Below are positions 24,601 to 39,600 of a stretch of DNA of 64,000 nucleotides, piece after piece. Made by a program: the position numbers and the translations under genes. Within the stretch, counting starts at the first letter, position 1, and each line of letters begins with the position of its first letter. The stretch is from Phaseolus vulgaris (Eukaryota > Streptophyta > Magnoliopsida > Fabales > Fabaceae), in NCBI RefSeq assembly GCF_000499845.2, contig NC_023751.2:26608455-26672454 (forward strand), given 5' to 3'. The notes below the pieces were generated by a model. That model was not told the DNA's origin, made no database searches, and saw only the letters and a program-made list of their open reading frames with translations.

Positions 24601-27600
24601 ATTGATAAAATGATTAATGGATAATGCATAGTTAACCTTTTCTTTTCATGGATATTTTATTTTTTATCCTCATCACTATTTTAATGTGAAAAATTATAAA
24701 TTGTTTATGGCAAAGAAATTGCGTGTGTAGAATGGATAAGAGAAGGTAGGGTTCTTCTACAAACCATTTGAGCTAAAATTGAATATTGTTGTTATACAGT
24801 TCAAACTATTTATGGGGTTTTAGGGATAAAGGTTTGGATATTTTCTAAATAAAGAAAAAGATATTATTTTTTCTATTAAATGTGCTATATTGATTTTCTA
24901 TAAAATAATATACAAAATTACTCGATTTTTATTCTCCAAAATTTATCTATTTTATAAGATTGAATAAACTTAAATATCAAATTAATCATTTTATTTAGTA
25001 TTGCCATGCTTCCCCCTTGGTTATTTTTTTGTAAGTTTCCATTTTAAATTGACAAGGACACATGATGCAGGTGGATGCTGCTTTGCTGCTGCTTAGTAAT
25101 ATAACCTCAAATGTGAGTTATCTATTTTACAACTCGAGATTACTGTTAATAAATCTTACATCACATGCTTCTATCCAGGATTTTGTGAATACAAGTGTGA
25201 TACCTCAAGATGTGTGGGATCTTCAGATTTTCAAACGACCAAATTCAATGTAAGTGTCTTTTGTCTAGATTGCATCAATTACAAAATATGGTTTAAGGTT
25301 GTTACTGAATAATTGAAAGTACTTTAACAGTCATGAATAACATCAATCATAAGTTATTTCACTCCTCAAAGAACTAGTTGGAGCTCAAGTGATGAATTTT
25401 TTCCATGAACGTTTAGAAAACATTCACACTGCTTAGTAATGAAGCTGGAACATTATCCCAAGTAAAATACCTTGAGATTTGTATTTTAGTTCAATGCCAA
25501 CATCATGTTTGGACCTTCACACTAAAGTTTAAAGTATTAAACCCTGGCTCAAAATCAGAGTTTCTAATTTCTTTTAATCGAAATTTCTAAATATTTAACT
25601 GACGATTGATGATTCTTTTTAAATGCAAATATTAAATTAATATTAATATATAATAAATTTAATAGAAGAATATTTATTATAAGTTTTAATATTATTTTAT
25701 TATTATAATATTAAAACTTTGGCAATCCTGATATCCGCCATCCCGGTAGACCATCTGTTGGGGTAAATTACTCTCTGCTACTATTTCAAGTCTATTATGT
25801 AAACAGTCTCACATCCTGTGAAAGAGAACAGTAGCTACCCTTTTATAGTGCGTTGTTTATGCTGTAGGTTTATACTGAATTGGAATGAGTGGTTTATCTG
25901 AAGCTTTAATTGAAGTTGTGAAGCCGGAGTACCAATAGAATGCAGCAACTAATAATTCTGAATTTATTGATTTTAGATTATTTTACTTCCCTTTTCTATT
26001 TTTCTTTCTTTATTTTCTGAGTTTGAAATTTGTTATAACATGATACTTTACTGCATTCTTATTTAGCTCATTTGCTTTTTATGCAGATCCATCTTGTATT
26101 TCTTCTCATGTTACTTTTCACGAAAAAATTCCCATGTAAGTTGCTAAGGAAGTATTGTGATTTTTTCATGTCATTAATTTACTTGATGTTAGATTCTTAA
26201 TTAAATTAAGATTGACATCAGCAGAGCTATATCATCAGTGAGTCAGTGCATATAATAACATTGACATGAGATTCCTTTTTGTAACCTGGAAAAGCCATGC
26301 AAGACCCAAGACTACCTTTAACCTGAGATAGGTCCTAGTCAGAACAAATACACCCAAAAGCATGACGTGGAATGCTGTATAAGGACTTTTGGGTACTGAC
26401 AGTGAATGAGGATCTCAGTATTGGCAACAGCAGATGCGACATGATTGATTAAATTACATGTAATTAACATGATATTAGCTAAAGAACATAAAGACATGTT
26501 TGCTTGTAGCAGCAAAGCATGAGCTGTTTCTACAAGATGTTTCTTTCTTTGTTAGAGTATGAGTAAAGTCTATGGAAAAGTATTCTTATTCATTGTAACT
26601 AAGTAACACCTTAATCTACTTGCCGTACTGATTTTAAATTTAATGATAAAAAAGCTTTAATATGTAAAATATCTGAGATTGTTCTTTCATATGAAATAAT
26701 CCATTATGGTGTGAAAAGTCATCAATCAAGGTACAATGCACTAAAGATCTCAATGCGTAGAGACATTACTCTGACTCATATATAAAAGTATGATATAAAA
26801 AAAGTTTTGACTCTTCTGACATTTATGCAATGAAAGTCCGAATATGTTCCCCAGCCTAGAAAGTAGATTTCAGTCAAAGGTCAATCAAGTCAAATGATTG
26901 TTATCTTTCAACTTCTCTGAGGAAATTATAGGGGTTCTTTAGAAGGCATAAGTGAAAGGAATTCTTGGAGACATTTTTTTGACACCAGATGGGGGGATTC
27001 TTGTCTTCAACCAGAGGTAGCATATATGTTCAAATAGGTGTGCCTGGATTAAAAACTAGCCACTGATGTGTCACAAACATTTAGACAGCAAGAAATGTGT
27101 GTGAACACCCAAAATGTTTGGGTATCAATGGCCACTAATAGATACTATCTGGTTTTGGACCCCAGAATAGGACAAGGAGGTTATGATGTGGAGATGGCAC
27201 AAGCAGCATGTCAACTGGAGGCTGCAATAGGTGCCACTTATGCATAATGAGTCAACAGAGTTGCTGTTGTTTGGTGTGTGTTTGGACAAGAGATGCAGCC
27301 TCATGGGTGAATGGTATATCTTGTTTGTTGTTGTGGCTCAGGGCCTTGAACTCGCAAGCTATCATGTTGAAATAGATTAATCATATGCACATGATTTACA
27401 ATCTCTAATATTAGAAGAAGGCCTGAAATTAAAGAAATATAACAAGGTAATCTAATTATGTTATTTATTTTCAGAAAATGTGTTCAATATAACAACACAT
27501 AAATATTGGATACTTTCCACTACCCTTTCAATTTCTTTTTATCATATTTTGGAGTTAATTATTTGTCAGTTTACTGATACTTTTGACAATATCTCAAATT

Positions 27601-30600
27601 AGTTTTATTTTTTAATAAATCATGCTAGACATATGCCAAGAAAGAGAAAACTGTCCCAGAAAGCTAACAAAATCGAATTTCTTGAATGTTAAAGCAATTC
27701 CTAAAAAAACCAGTGTTTACCATAGGGGGTAAAGAATCAAGCCAAAAGAAGTCCTATTTATTATCAACCCCTATGTTAGCCCTAACATCATTATCTATTA
27801 CCTTCCTGGAAGATGTGGGAACCTTGAACGGCAATAGTAGCAGAAGTCTTCAACATTTTATTCCAATGCTTTTTGGACAGGGTAAGGAAAATTAGCTTTG
27901 GGGAGAGCAGAGCAAGATTTAAGCTTTCATATGGTTTATTTCTATATTGAGTCATAATCCTTGGTTATACTTTCTGTTTGTTGTTGCATAATAAAGACGA
28001 TGCTTTGCAAATGTGTATATGGGTAAACTTCTGGCTTTTCTCACTTAAAAGTTAAAAATATTTCTGTTCTGATGAGCCACTTTTGCATTTTATTTATTGT
28101 TCTGCAGGCTGACCTCCAAGATATGTTACATCTGAGAAAAAATCTTTTAAGAGCAACTTTGTTGCATCTTAATTGGAAGGTTTGTTTACATAAAATTGTT
28201 ATGAGCAAAGTATTTTAATCTTCAATATGTATGAAGAAAAATATGGGTAAACAATTTTAATGGCCAAACCCATACATGTGGGGAGGGCATAATGCACCAT
28301 TTCTTTAGTTACATTTATTTGTTCCTTATTATGCAGGGTTGTTCTATGTTGAATGAGCAAATGGCTTTACTCATTCCTAGTGCTATGTATGCACTTTGTG
28401 TAGGTTATGTTCCTTTTACTCAATGTTTTAAAGAAGTTCCTTTGGTTCACAATTATTTTGATGTGACTGATGCTCAAGATGATTCTCATAAGGTATAGCC
28501 TAGCCACATCTGCCTGTATTAATATTTTATCTTAGTTTTTATTAAAGTGTCACTAAAAATCTTAGTCATGATGTTAACTGTAGTGTGAAGACCCTAAATA
28601 CCAATGTGTACTTGAGTTTTTGGATTGCTCTGTGGAAGTTCTCGCAGAGATTGAAAAGATTTCCGAAGTTGAGGTTTGGTGTTCTCACTTAAAGTAGCTT
28701 GTCTGTGTTAACATTTCTGATTTTTGGCTAACAAAATTAAATTATTCAGGCTGCACAAATGAAGATATGCCCACATGTGCGGGTTTCACGGGAAACAAGT
28801 GATCAGCTATTGCGTGAGATGGAGGCCTCTATTCTTGGAGCTTTGGTTGAAGAGGAGATTAACAAGAGGCATTTGCCTGATACTTTATTAATATGTTCTC
28901 TCTTCTCTAACCTGCTTTATGGTTATATTTTCACAAGGTTTGTCTCATTTGGGTCATCCATTATCTATTTTGTATGCATTTGGTACCAAAGCAATGGTGT
29001 ATATGCTCCCTAAATTGATAGTGTAGAACTGTAAATTATGGAGTTAATTATTGTATTGGGTATTGAAGTTAGTAATTAGTATGAATGCGAGTGAACTATC
29101 CGAGGAAGGTTATGGTTTGCTACTTTGGAGTACTTGAATGAAATGTAATTAGAAGTCTTATTTTAGTTTATTATTATAGTTTTGAAAGTAATTTTAGCTT
29201 GTAGGAGGAGGAATGACACCATACTTTTGGCTTCACTAATACTTTTAATGCTCATGGAAGGAAATTGATTCCTTCTATTCCACGAATATCTCTGGTTCAG
29301 ATAGATATATATATATCCATCCAAAATGTGAACCACATTAAGAATATTTTCTGAACAATCCTGAAAATCCTCTTTTTAGCCTGCCTCTCCGGATTGAACT
29401 TAATTGTACCAAAGAATTGTCATCACAAATCGGCTGATCATTATTCTGACTTAATTCTTTCATGAACAGTCTCTTTCATCCATGAATTCTCAACTGAATT
29501 TTGAATTTTCCATCCAGTTTTAACCTCCTTTTCCTCTTTCTTGAGTTTATCAATCCTGTTATCTTTGATTGCTAATCTTCTGCAATGTCTTTGAGCATGT
29601 CCTATGGTTTGACAGTGATCACAAAATACAGGCAATCCTTCCTTTTCCACTAGAATTTACTGGAGAAGCTACTCATTTAAGTCAAGATGAATTTGGTTGA
29701 GTGGATCAATAAATTTAATTTTGGAAATGAAGACAATGAACATAATAATGTTTTCTGAAAACCATACAGGCCCATGTGGTGATTAGTTTAGTGAAAATAC
29801 TGCACAAGGAATTAGTTACAATTTTGTGTTTTGAAGAGTAATGAAAAATAGTAGGTTAAAATTTGTTTTTCTGCATTTACATTTTCTAGGACCTGAAAAG
29901 TAGGAGGTTTAATATGATAACTTATTCGTAGTTTGTCTTATGGTTTAGTGTTTTTTTTTCTCTTCATCTTTTATACCTGCTGGATTATTCCATATAATGC
30001 AGTGCTGCTGTTAAGAACCCAAACTGTAATTGTTTTTACTCATATCACTCCTTTTACTTGATTTTTACTATTTTACCCTATCCCTTTGTTTTTGACTTTT
30101 ATACATGGTTGTGTTGTTTCAGGAAAATTAATGTTTCATTTTGTTCAAAATTAAGCCAATACTTGCAACTGATGCTTGACAATGCTGTAAGAATTATTCA
30201 AGAAGACATCGACCTCCAGGTTTTTAGCTGCTTAGGTTGTGATCCTACTTGTGATGATACGAGTCCTCTTGTTTCTTCCGTGCATTGTTTTCTTTCATCT
30301 CCTATATGTATCGAATTGAGGGATCAAAATTTGATGGACTTTGCCCCATTTGGTCAGTTAATCCATTCTGTAGAGAGACTATTGAAAGCTTTTGTTAATC
30401 TATATGAAAGTTATTCTCAGCATCTGATGTACCTTCAGTCTGATTCCATCACACAAGATATAGCTGCTACTGATAATATTCAAAGTTCTTTTCCAAATGA
30501 CAGAAGTATAAGCAGGATTATGGACATGGAATTGGATGTTAATGATGATTCTAGAGAGGTTGATACTTTACCTGTTGGGAAAAAAATAGGCAGTGATGAT

Positions 30601-33600
30601 TCATCTTCTGCAGAGAAAAGGAAAATGGGCATGATATCCCTTATTTCCAGTTTTTTCTCTGCTTCTCTACTTACCTGGGATATCCTCTTTAAGTTAATGG
30701 AGAAAGAAAATGATCATAAGGTAGGCTTTCCATACAGTAATAACCCAATAGTGTTCATGAATTTACTGGTACAGTAATAGTATTAATATTTTCTTTCTGA
30801 TTGAATAGTTTATTTATTTATTTTATTTTGCTTCTTTTCAAAATTCAGGTGCGTGGAAAAATATTGTATCATCTCTGTCAACATCCTCTCTGGTCTTCTT
30901 CCGGACAATTTATTGATTTGGTATGAAAATAATCAAGTATAAATTTCTTTAAACTATATCAAATTAAACAAAAAACATAACCTCTACTTTCCTTGTGCTC
31001 TTTCTGTAGGTGAATGTAATGAATGATATCATTATTGAGCAAGTTGGACTCCGGCTTGCTTGTGATTCTGTATTGCTTTCTGCTCATACTTTGCTAACTA
31101 ACTTATCTGCCCTGGATGCTGTTGGTAAGGAAAAATGTGGCTTGTATTTAACGGAAGTGGAAACTAAACAGGTGCTTCTTAATTTTAATGCTTTTGGATT
31201 TTAGTCTGGATTGGTTTTTAGGGACCACAAGTCTATTCATTTTCTTTAATCAATTATACAAAATAAATATGAATTGCAAAAGAGAATTTTAGTTATAAGA
31301 TTGGTAATAGTAGCTAGATAGTAGACGGGCACCTTCCTAAACCACTATAGCGGGATAGTGGCAGTAGGATGAGTGGTATTTCATCTTAAGTATGTACTTG
31401 AGGGAGTGCATGAGAAAAAGAGTTTTAGAGATCTTAACTTGGGTCTCTCTGCCATATATGTATGTATGTATGAATGTATTTATATAAGGATCAATGGTTT
31501 ACAACGGAAGCTTAGGAAAAAAGAAAAAAAATATACTAGAGTTTATCCCTAGCATTCTAGGTTACAAGAAGATACAACTCAAAAAAAAAAAAAAACTTTT
31601 TTACAGAAAATAATATAAACTATTCTAATACTCCTACCCTAGATGGAGCATACAAATTGTATGTTTCGAGCTAATTGAATTTGAGGGTCCTCTTAAGGAT
31701 TTTGTCAAAATGTCTTTAAGTTGATCATTGGAGCCAACAAACTCAGTTCAAATTTCCTTTGACAACAACTTTTCTCTAACAAAATGACAATCATTTTCTG
31801 TGTTTTGTTCTTTTATGAAACACTAGATTATAATTGATTTGACATCAAAGGTTACAAAACAATCTAATAATTTAGTTAATTGACCTAAAGAGATAAGGTT
31901 AAAGGGGCTTGCAAGATTTAATAGAAAAATGGAAACTTAGCTAACTTGTTGAGAAACAACTTTGGATCCATTTTCTAAGGTTGAGTTGGGCAAATTTTGG
32001 AGAAGAGAAGAGACAAATGAGGTATTACCAAAAATATGATCACAAGCACCTGAGTCTATTATCCATGGACTTTGACTTTATATGGATTGTGAGATGCAGA
32101 AGGTTGACAGATTAGGAATTATGGAAAATTGTGCTTTGGTGCTTGATTTTAACCTCAAATATTCTTGATATTCTTCGTCTTAGAAATTTGGTTAGCTGTT
32201 TGAATCATGGAGATATTTACTATCTTGTTAGGAAAACCATGCAAAGAGCAACACTTTTCCTTAGTGTATGACTCATTCTTTTACAGTAAGAGCATTGAGT
32301 ACGTCTTCGACCACCACACCCTCCTCTATTGTCATGACCTCCCCTTCCACGAGTAGATAACTTGAGATAAATAAAAAGAGATGATATTATTTTAGAGATC
32401 TAAATTCCCCTCTCTTAAGTTTTCATGCTTGTAGTAACAGTGTAGTTCATAGATACAATTAGGAGAGGGAAGAGTAAAAATCAAGAAAAGTCATATCTAG
32501 AGTACTAGGTAAAGAGACAGCTACAACACAAGACAACTTTTCAATAAGCCTATTTAAGACTTATTCTAACACTCCCCCTCTAGTTGGATCATACAAATTG
32601 TATGTACTGAGCTTGGAACATATAATTTCAATTTGAGGCGCTCTCAAGGATTTTGTAAACAGATCTTCAAGTTGATCATTGATTTCGACAAACTCTATAC
32701 AGATGTCCTTCGACAACAACTTTTCCCAAATGAAGTTATCGTCAATTTTGATGTGTTTATCCATTTTTGGGACTTTTCAATTGTTGGCTGAAAAATTCTG
32801 CAAGTTGACACTGGCTGAAGTATGACAACAATTAAATGGTGAAGTATAACAGAGAACAGTTAAAAGGTGTTGTATGACAGAGAAATAGGTAGAATAGGGA
32901 GAACTTTTTGAAAATTGGAAATTGAGTTTTTGTGAAATCTGAAGAGGGTCTAAAGCCTAATGTGTGTATGTGTATGTATTTGATTTTCAGACTTCAATAC
33001 AGACATATCTCTTTATTATGTGGTAACTGGCTTTTTCTATTACCACATTATTGTCTTTACATTGTGATAATGGAGCCTTATACTTTTGTTACTCTAGCCT
33101 ACTTCTCTTTTCATTCCAGACTTAATATCTTCATAAACAGGGTTTTTGGTTAGAAAAGTAATGAAAGAAATTCGAAATTTTTTGTGCAAACTGACATGGC
33201 AATTGATTTGTTTTTGCAGTGCTTTCTTTCTCTAGGAAATGTTGTGCTTAAACTCTCGGAGGTTGATCTTGATTGGTTTGGACGGGTGAAGCTTATTGAT
33301 TCCATTTGCAATCTTGTTTTACTCGATCCTCAAATTGGTCAGGTGACTTTTAGATTTTTCCTGACTAGAATTTCCATGGTTCTACTGGGCCTACTGGACA
33401 TCGATATAGTCTTAATTGCATGATAGAGAGAATAAACGTAATGAATAAATAGATATGGACAGAGGGTGGAGTGGAAAATATTTGCTGTGCCATGCTACCC
33501 TATGGATTTTTTAAAGGCATTTCTCTTACCATGTTGAGGGAGTGGATAGCTTTGCTTCCATGATATTTTCTCTCTCTGATTTTCTTTTTCCTTTAAGGAA

Positions 33601-36600
33601 GATCCTTTACCATCCTAATCTTGTAACACTTTGTGGATGAGACCTTTTGTGAAATGCTGTTTCTTTCTAGGTCTGTATCTCTCATTTAGTTTGCTGATAA
33701 CTTTTGGAACTGGCTTTATTTCTTTCGACTTCAATGATTCCATTACTTCTGTTTTTACAGACTATGATAGAACGATTACTTTTTATGCTTAAAGATATGG
33801 ACTATCGAGTTCGATTATTCTTAGCAAGGAGGATTGGCGTTCTTTTCCAGACATGGGATGGTCATGAAGAGCTTTTTCAGGACATTTGGTGGGTTGCACT
33901 TTAAGTGCCCCAAGCAGTTTAACTGTCGATGATATCAGTCATTTTGAATAAAATGTCTTCCTTTGCAAATGGCTTTTGGGAAGTTTTGGTTATTGGTTTT
34001 TTTCTATTAGTTAAAATCTATGTGTTTTCATGTGAGCATAGGTTGTAGTCAGTCATTAAACCTTCAAGGTTTAAGGAGATTCATTGTATCATTTTTTTGG
34101 TGGTTCTTGCAGTGTGAATTTTGGTGTTCAGATGGTTGTCTATTCCAAAGGAAAAGTCATCCATGCAAAGGAGGTGCTAGCTGCTGGTCCTCAGCCTCAA
34201 CCTATAATGGAAACTGTTGTGATTACTCTGATGCATCTTGCTTTACACAGTGAGAAAATTGAGTTAGAGGTAAACTATTGATTATGGATTTGGTTTTTAT
34301 TTTCTTTTATTGTTATGTACCCTCTGTGCCTGGGAAATGTTTTTCTGATGTATGATACAAAATGTTCTGGATTTCCTTTTATATAGCTATATTTGGATAT
34401 ACATTGATATGGATTATACAGAGCCCGTTGAGTATTTGGTGACCCTTGATACTATTATGCAGGCTGTTTTCATGATATGTGTGGTTTCGGCCATTGATCC
34501 TTGTCACAGGTAAAAATAATTTTACTTACCATTTTAAAGCTTTTACTGTAGCTTCTTATGTTGTGCAGTTTCTTTTAGGGAATTAGTCAGTGCAGTGCTC
34601 GACAACCTTTCTAGAGAGCTTCAGTATATGACTAGAGTGAAGGTAATTAAGGCTATGCTATGACTCTTGTTGAGATTGTAGTTACCTATGCTCTGCCTCT
34701 ATGTCTGCAGCTTGGTATTTTTAAAATGTGCTTAAGATCCAAAGGCTTTTTTGCACAAAAGACAATTTATTGTTACGAACAAATTAGGTTGTAGTATTTT
34801 TCATGAACAAATTTTTTAGATGAATATAGCATATAGGGGACAAAAGGTATGTGCTCTAAAATGGTAAAGGAGAAAAGAAGTATAAATAAATAATCAAGGA
34901 TGAAAGCATTGTCATGAGCTAAACACAAATGAGAAACCATAAATGAACATAATGTGGATGTGCATTCTTGAATTCCTAGAGTATAACAAAGATTTCCTTT
35001 AATTAATATTTAATGATTGGTTTGTTGGCATGATATGATAGGATAAGAGAATAACATGATAAGCTAATGACATGATAGGATAACAGCAGGATAAGTTATA
35101 ATCTTATCGTATATAGTGCTTGATGCACAAAAGGTAACAAACTAAGTAATATGCCATGATATAAATTATGTTAAAATGATAAATTTTCTTTACAATTACA
35201 TATATTTTTATAAAGGTTGACTTTTAATTTATATTTTACAAATTATGAAAATTATAAAAAAACATAAGTTTAACTATACCATACAAAATTGTATTTATTT
35301 ATATAGCTTTTTTTATATAATAATTTTTTTATATAAGATTTTAAAATTCTAATTAATATTTTAATAATAGTTATTTAATTTTAATATTTTAATATATCTG
35401 TTATGAGATATAAGATAATATGTTAAATAAAAGTTATTGTATGTATTATTATATACATTACATTCTCATATATATATATATATATATCTATTAAATATTA
35501 GTATTAGGAAAATTATATTTTATTTATACAGTTGCTTTTTCTTAAAATTATGAACAAATTATATGTTTTCTTAAATATGATTCATATACTTTTCTTGAAA
35601 AGTATTTGAATAATTTTTTTTAATAATTTATTTACCATTATAATTTAAATTTAGGTGTCAGTGTTATATATATAATGAGAGTAAGAAATTTTATCCTATC
35701 ATGTTGAACTTAATCCATATCCTCCTTTAGGATTAGATATACATCAAAGTGACCGGATAATATAAGTGATTAGATGGTGCTATCATATCATGTTGGTGCA
35801 ACAAACAACTAATGGTTATCCTATCATATCCTACTTGCCAAATGGTGCTATAATCTGATTCAGTTTCTATCAGTGTAATATAACCTTAGTTGACTTGCAT
35901 TATAGCTACATTCTAGCTTCTGTTTTCTCTTAAAGCTGGGTATGCGAAAGCCTTGTTATATAGATGGGATACCACATTCTAGTTTTGATACTGGTTTTTC
36001 AAGAAACTATTATGTTATGCTTTCAAAGATTAAAAACCTTATGAATTGTTTTCTTTGAATTCAAATTTCTTTTATGCAGTACATAGAAGAGCTTTTGGGA
36101 TCAATTCTCTTTTGTTGGGTAGCATGCGGCGTAAGCTTAGCTGCACTTGTTGAGGTAATATATGAGGTGATGTGCAAGGTATACCTTGTTTTTTTTATTT
36201 ATGTACAATGTCACAAAGGCTGTTAGTGGAAAAGGCCGAATGTGTCACCTATATATATAGGTATATAACATCAACAAGGTAATATATTCTTCTTAGGTCT
36301 AGTCCATAAATTTTTTACTAAATCTTGAATGAGTTTGTTGGAGATCCCATATTGACCAGAAATATGACTAAATTATAGTATATAAGTGGGTGCAAACCTC
36401 ATCTTACAATTCATTTTGTAAGGTTGAGTTGGGTTTAAAGTACATTTTCTAAGAGGTGAAGTACTAGGACTTGAACTCTGGAAGAAAATAAGTAATTATT
36501 TTATTGATAAGAATCACATCAATTACATTCTCATCATCCTTAATGTAATAATCAAAACCTTTAAAAAAGGAAATAAAAATATGTTGAAATAAATAGGAAG

Positions 36601-39600
36601 ATTTTGAAGATATTTTTTCTTCATTATTATGGAGGTTTTGAGAATATTTTTTATCCTAATTGGCCACTCTATCAACTAGAAATCAAGAATGCCTTCCTAA
36701 GTGGTGAACTAGAAGAAGCGCATATGAAAATTACCTCGTGACTTGAACCATCCAGAACCTGAAGATGGTTTGTAGGCTCCAAAAATCTCCCATTGGCCAT
36801 AACCAATCTTTGACAACGTGGTTTCATAGATTGACTCGAGTTGTCATGGATGACAGGTTCAACTAATGTCAATCAAATCACACTATTTTTGTCACACACT
36901 TCGTGGAAGGGAACCTTGTACATTGTTTATGTTGCTGATATCATTATCTCAAGTAATTATTATGATCGAATCTAGCATCTCGAGGGACTTTTGACCAAAG
37001 AATTCAAAGTCAAGGACTTGGGTTGGCACCAATAATTTCTAAGGATGGAAGTTGCTCGGACAAAGAATGGTATTTATCTATCAGAAAGGACTTTAAGAAA
37101 CCGACATACTTGTGTGGGAAGCAGGTAATACTCCCATAGAATTGGAAAGGAGAGGTGAAGAAGAAATTCCACCAGCTCATAAAAATAGATATCAAGCCTA
37201 GTTGGGAAGCTAATCTACCTAACTCACTAGGCCCAACAGTGGGTTTGCTTTGAGTTTGGCTAGTCGTTATACATCTAATCCAACTGAGGCCCACGTGAAA
37301 ACAATGAGCAAAATTTTGCAATACCTGAAAGGTAAATTAGGTCGAGACATGCATTGAAGTCTATACTGTCTCGATTTGGGTAGGATGCCGCTCTGATAAG
37401 AAATGAACTACATGCTACTGCTCCTTTGTGTGGGGAAACTTTGTGATTGGAGAAGCAGGAAGCAAGCTCTGGTGAAAAGGAGTAGTGAAGAAGCTGAATT
37501 TAGAGTTATGGCTCAAGGTATCTGTGAAGAAATCAGACTTAAGAGGATGCTGGATGAAATCAAAATCCCTATCAATTGCACTAGGATGATTTTATGTCAC
37601 AATAAAGTTGCTATAATCATTGCAAAGAATCCAGTCCACCATGATAGGACAAAACATATGGAGATTGATCAACACTTCATTAAAGAAAAAATTGTCCATG
37701 GTATTATAAGTGTTGACCATGTTCCACCATGCAGACAAACATTAATCTTCCTGACAAAGGCTTTTCCAAGGAACATATATGAAAAAACTAGATCCAATAT
37801 GGTATAGACATCTACCACCCAAATTGAGGGATAGTGTTAAAGATCAGAACATATTAATTGAAATCTGTTGGAGATCAGTACATAATAATCAGAATCATCC
37901 AATTCTGATTTGTATAACCTATAATAGGATTTAATGTTAATAAGATCAGTTTTATTTCCTTATTTAGGTACAACATTTATATGGACAATTGTTTCCCTGA
38001 TTTTCAGGGATAGATTAGTAAACTTGTTTATTCCCCAGTATTCTATTTATACCTCTTTTATATTTTTCCGAAATCAGAAAATATACATCATACTTTCCAC
38101 TTGAAGATATTTTTTCCTAATTGTTATGAAGATATTGAAAACATTTTTTATCCTAATGATCTTCTATTGACAACGCTAGATTATACCTTGTTTTTGCTTT
38201 ATGTATTATGTCGCGTAGCCTGTCAATTGAAAAGGAAGTTTGTGCTACCTACATAAGAACATGAACAAGCTTAGTGTTATATTTTAAATTCGATTTTATT
38301 ATAAAAAATAAAAGGATATTGATTGGCTTTATGTTATCAATATAACACTTACATAAGCCTTACCTACCCATCACCAAATTTTTTTTAGCTTTTAGGCAAG
38401 TTGGTTGTTGAAATAATATTAGAGTCTCTATGATTCAATGGTCATGAGTTTTATGGTTGCCATCCTTGTTATTGAAGTAAACAAATAGTCAAATTCAGTA
38501 TCTGATAATGTCATTGGTGGGTGGTATTCATGATTTATGTTGTGTACTGGAGATCCCACATCAACTAGAAAAATGAACAAATTATAGTATGATGATTTGG
38601 TGCAAACCTCACCTTATAAGCCGATTTATGTAAGGTTGAGTTAGGCTTAAGTGTATTTTCTAATAGAGACAAAAGCCTTAAGAGATGAAAAGGTAAATTG
38701 TATCTCAGGAAAACTAACTATAAATGAAGAGTATTTAGCAGTTTATATCTGACTAAGAATGCTAACTAAGTCAACTAACTCTAACTAACTGAGTAACTAT
38801 TTGAGTCTAACTAAAAGTTATGTAACAGCTAAACTTATTTACATTACAAAATGTATCAAGAGTATAAACTATGGTAATAGTTAGTGATAAAAATATTGAA
38901 TGTCATCTAAAAGTTCAAATTTTTGAATATAATAAATATTAAATAATAGTGATGCACTGGCTGGTGGTTTTGTACCAAGTATTGCTGGAATTTGCTGTTG
39001 GAGATGGTGGAGGTCGCACCATGAAAAGAAGGATGGATGTGTTTCTCAGTGTGATTGTGTTCGCTGAGGGGAGAAGGGTGTATTGGAATATTTAGGGTTT
39101 TACCATCTTGTGAACGTGGTGGGGGCTTTACAACTTTGTTCTCCTCCAAATACCCTAATACAACACTGCTTGGAGCAGACACACTGCACAACTATTCACT
39201 TGATTTTCCCCACTTGCCTTACTACTCACCAAAGCCACAACCACCTCTACTAGTCACTGTTGTAAACCCACCAACAGCACCAGCCCCCCCATCCACCACC
39301 TTCCTTCATAGGGTAATTTTGTTGTTTATTTATTTATTTATGGTTTATAATACTATTCATTAGACTATTGGGTACGAGGCAAATGCTGGATAGAATAAGA
39401 GCTTACGTGACAAGTATGATCATATCATTTATGATTTTGATCCTCCTCTCTAATTGTATCATAACAATCAAACACAGCCTGAACAGGAATGTTACTTGAA
39501 TATGTGTTGCGCTTGTTCTTCTTGTGCTGTGTCATGTTCTGATTTATTTCTTGCCAAGCATAGTTTTTTCCACCCTCCTTATTTGTTCCCTGAATTGAGA

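Noticed and set aside
30058..30777. 239-codon open frame as a separate gene
   Set aside because: Its core is ATM exon 21 (30123-30720), with a good acceptor and donor inside the frame. The ends are intron read-through.
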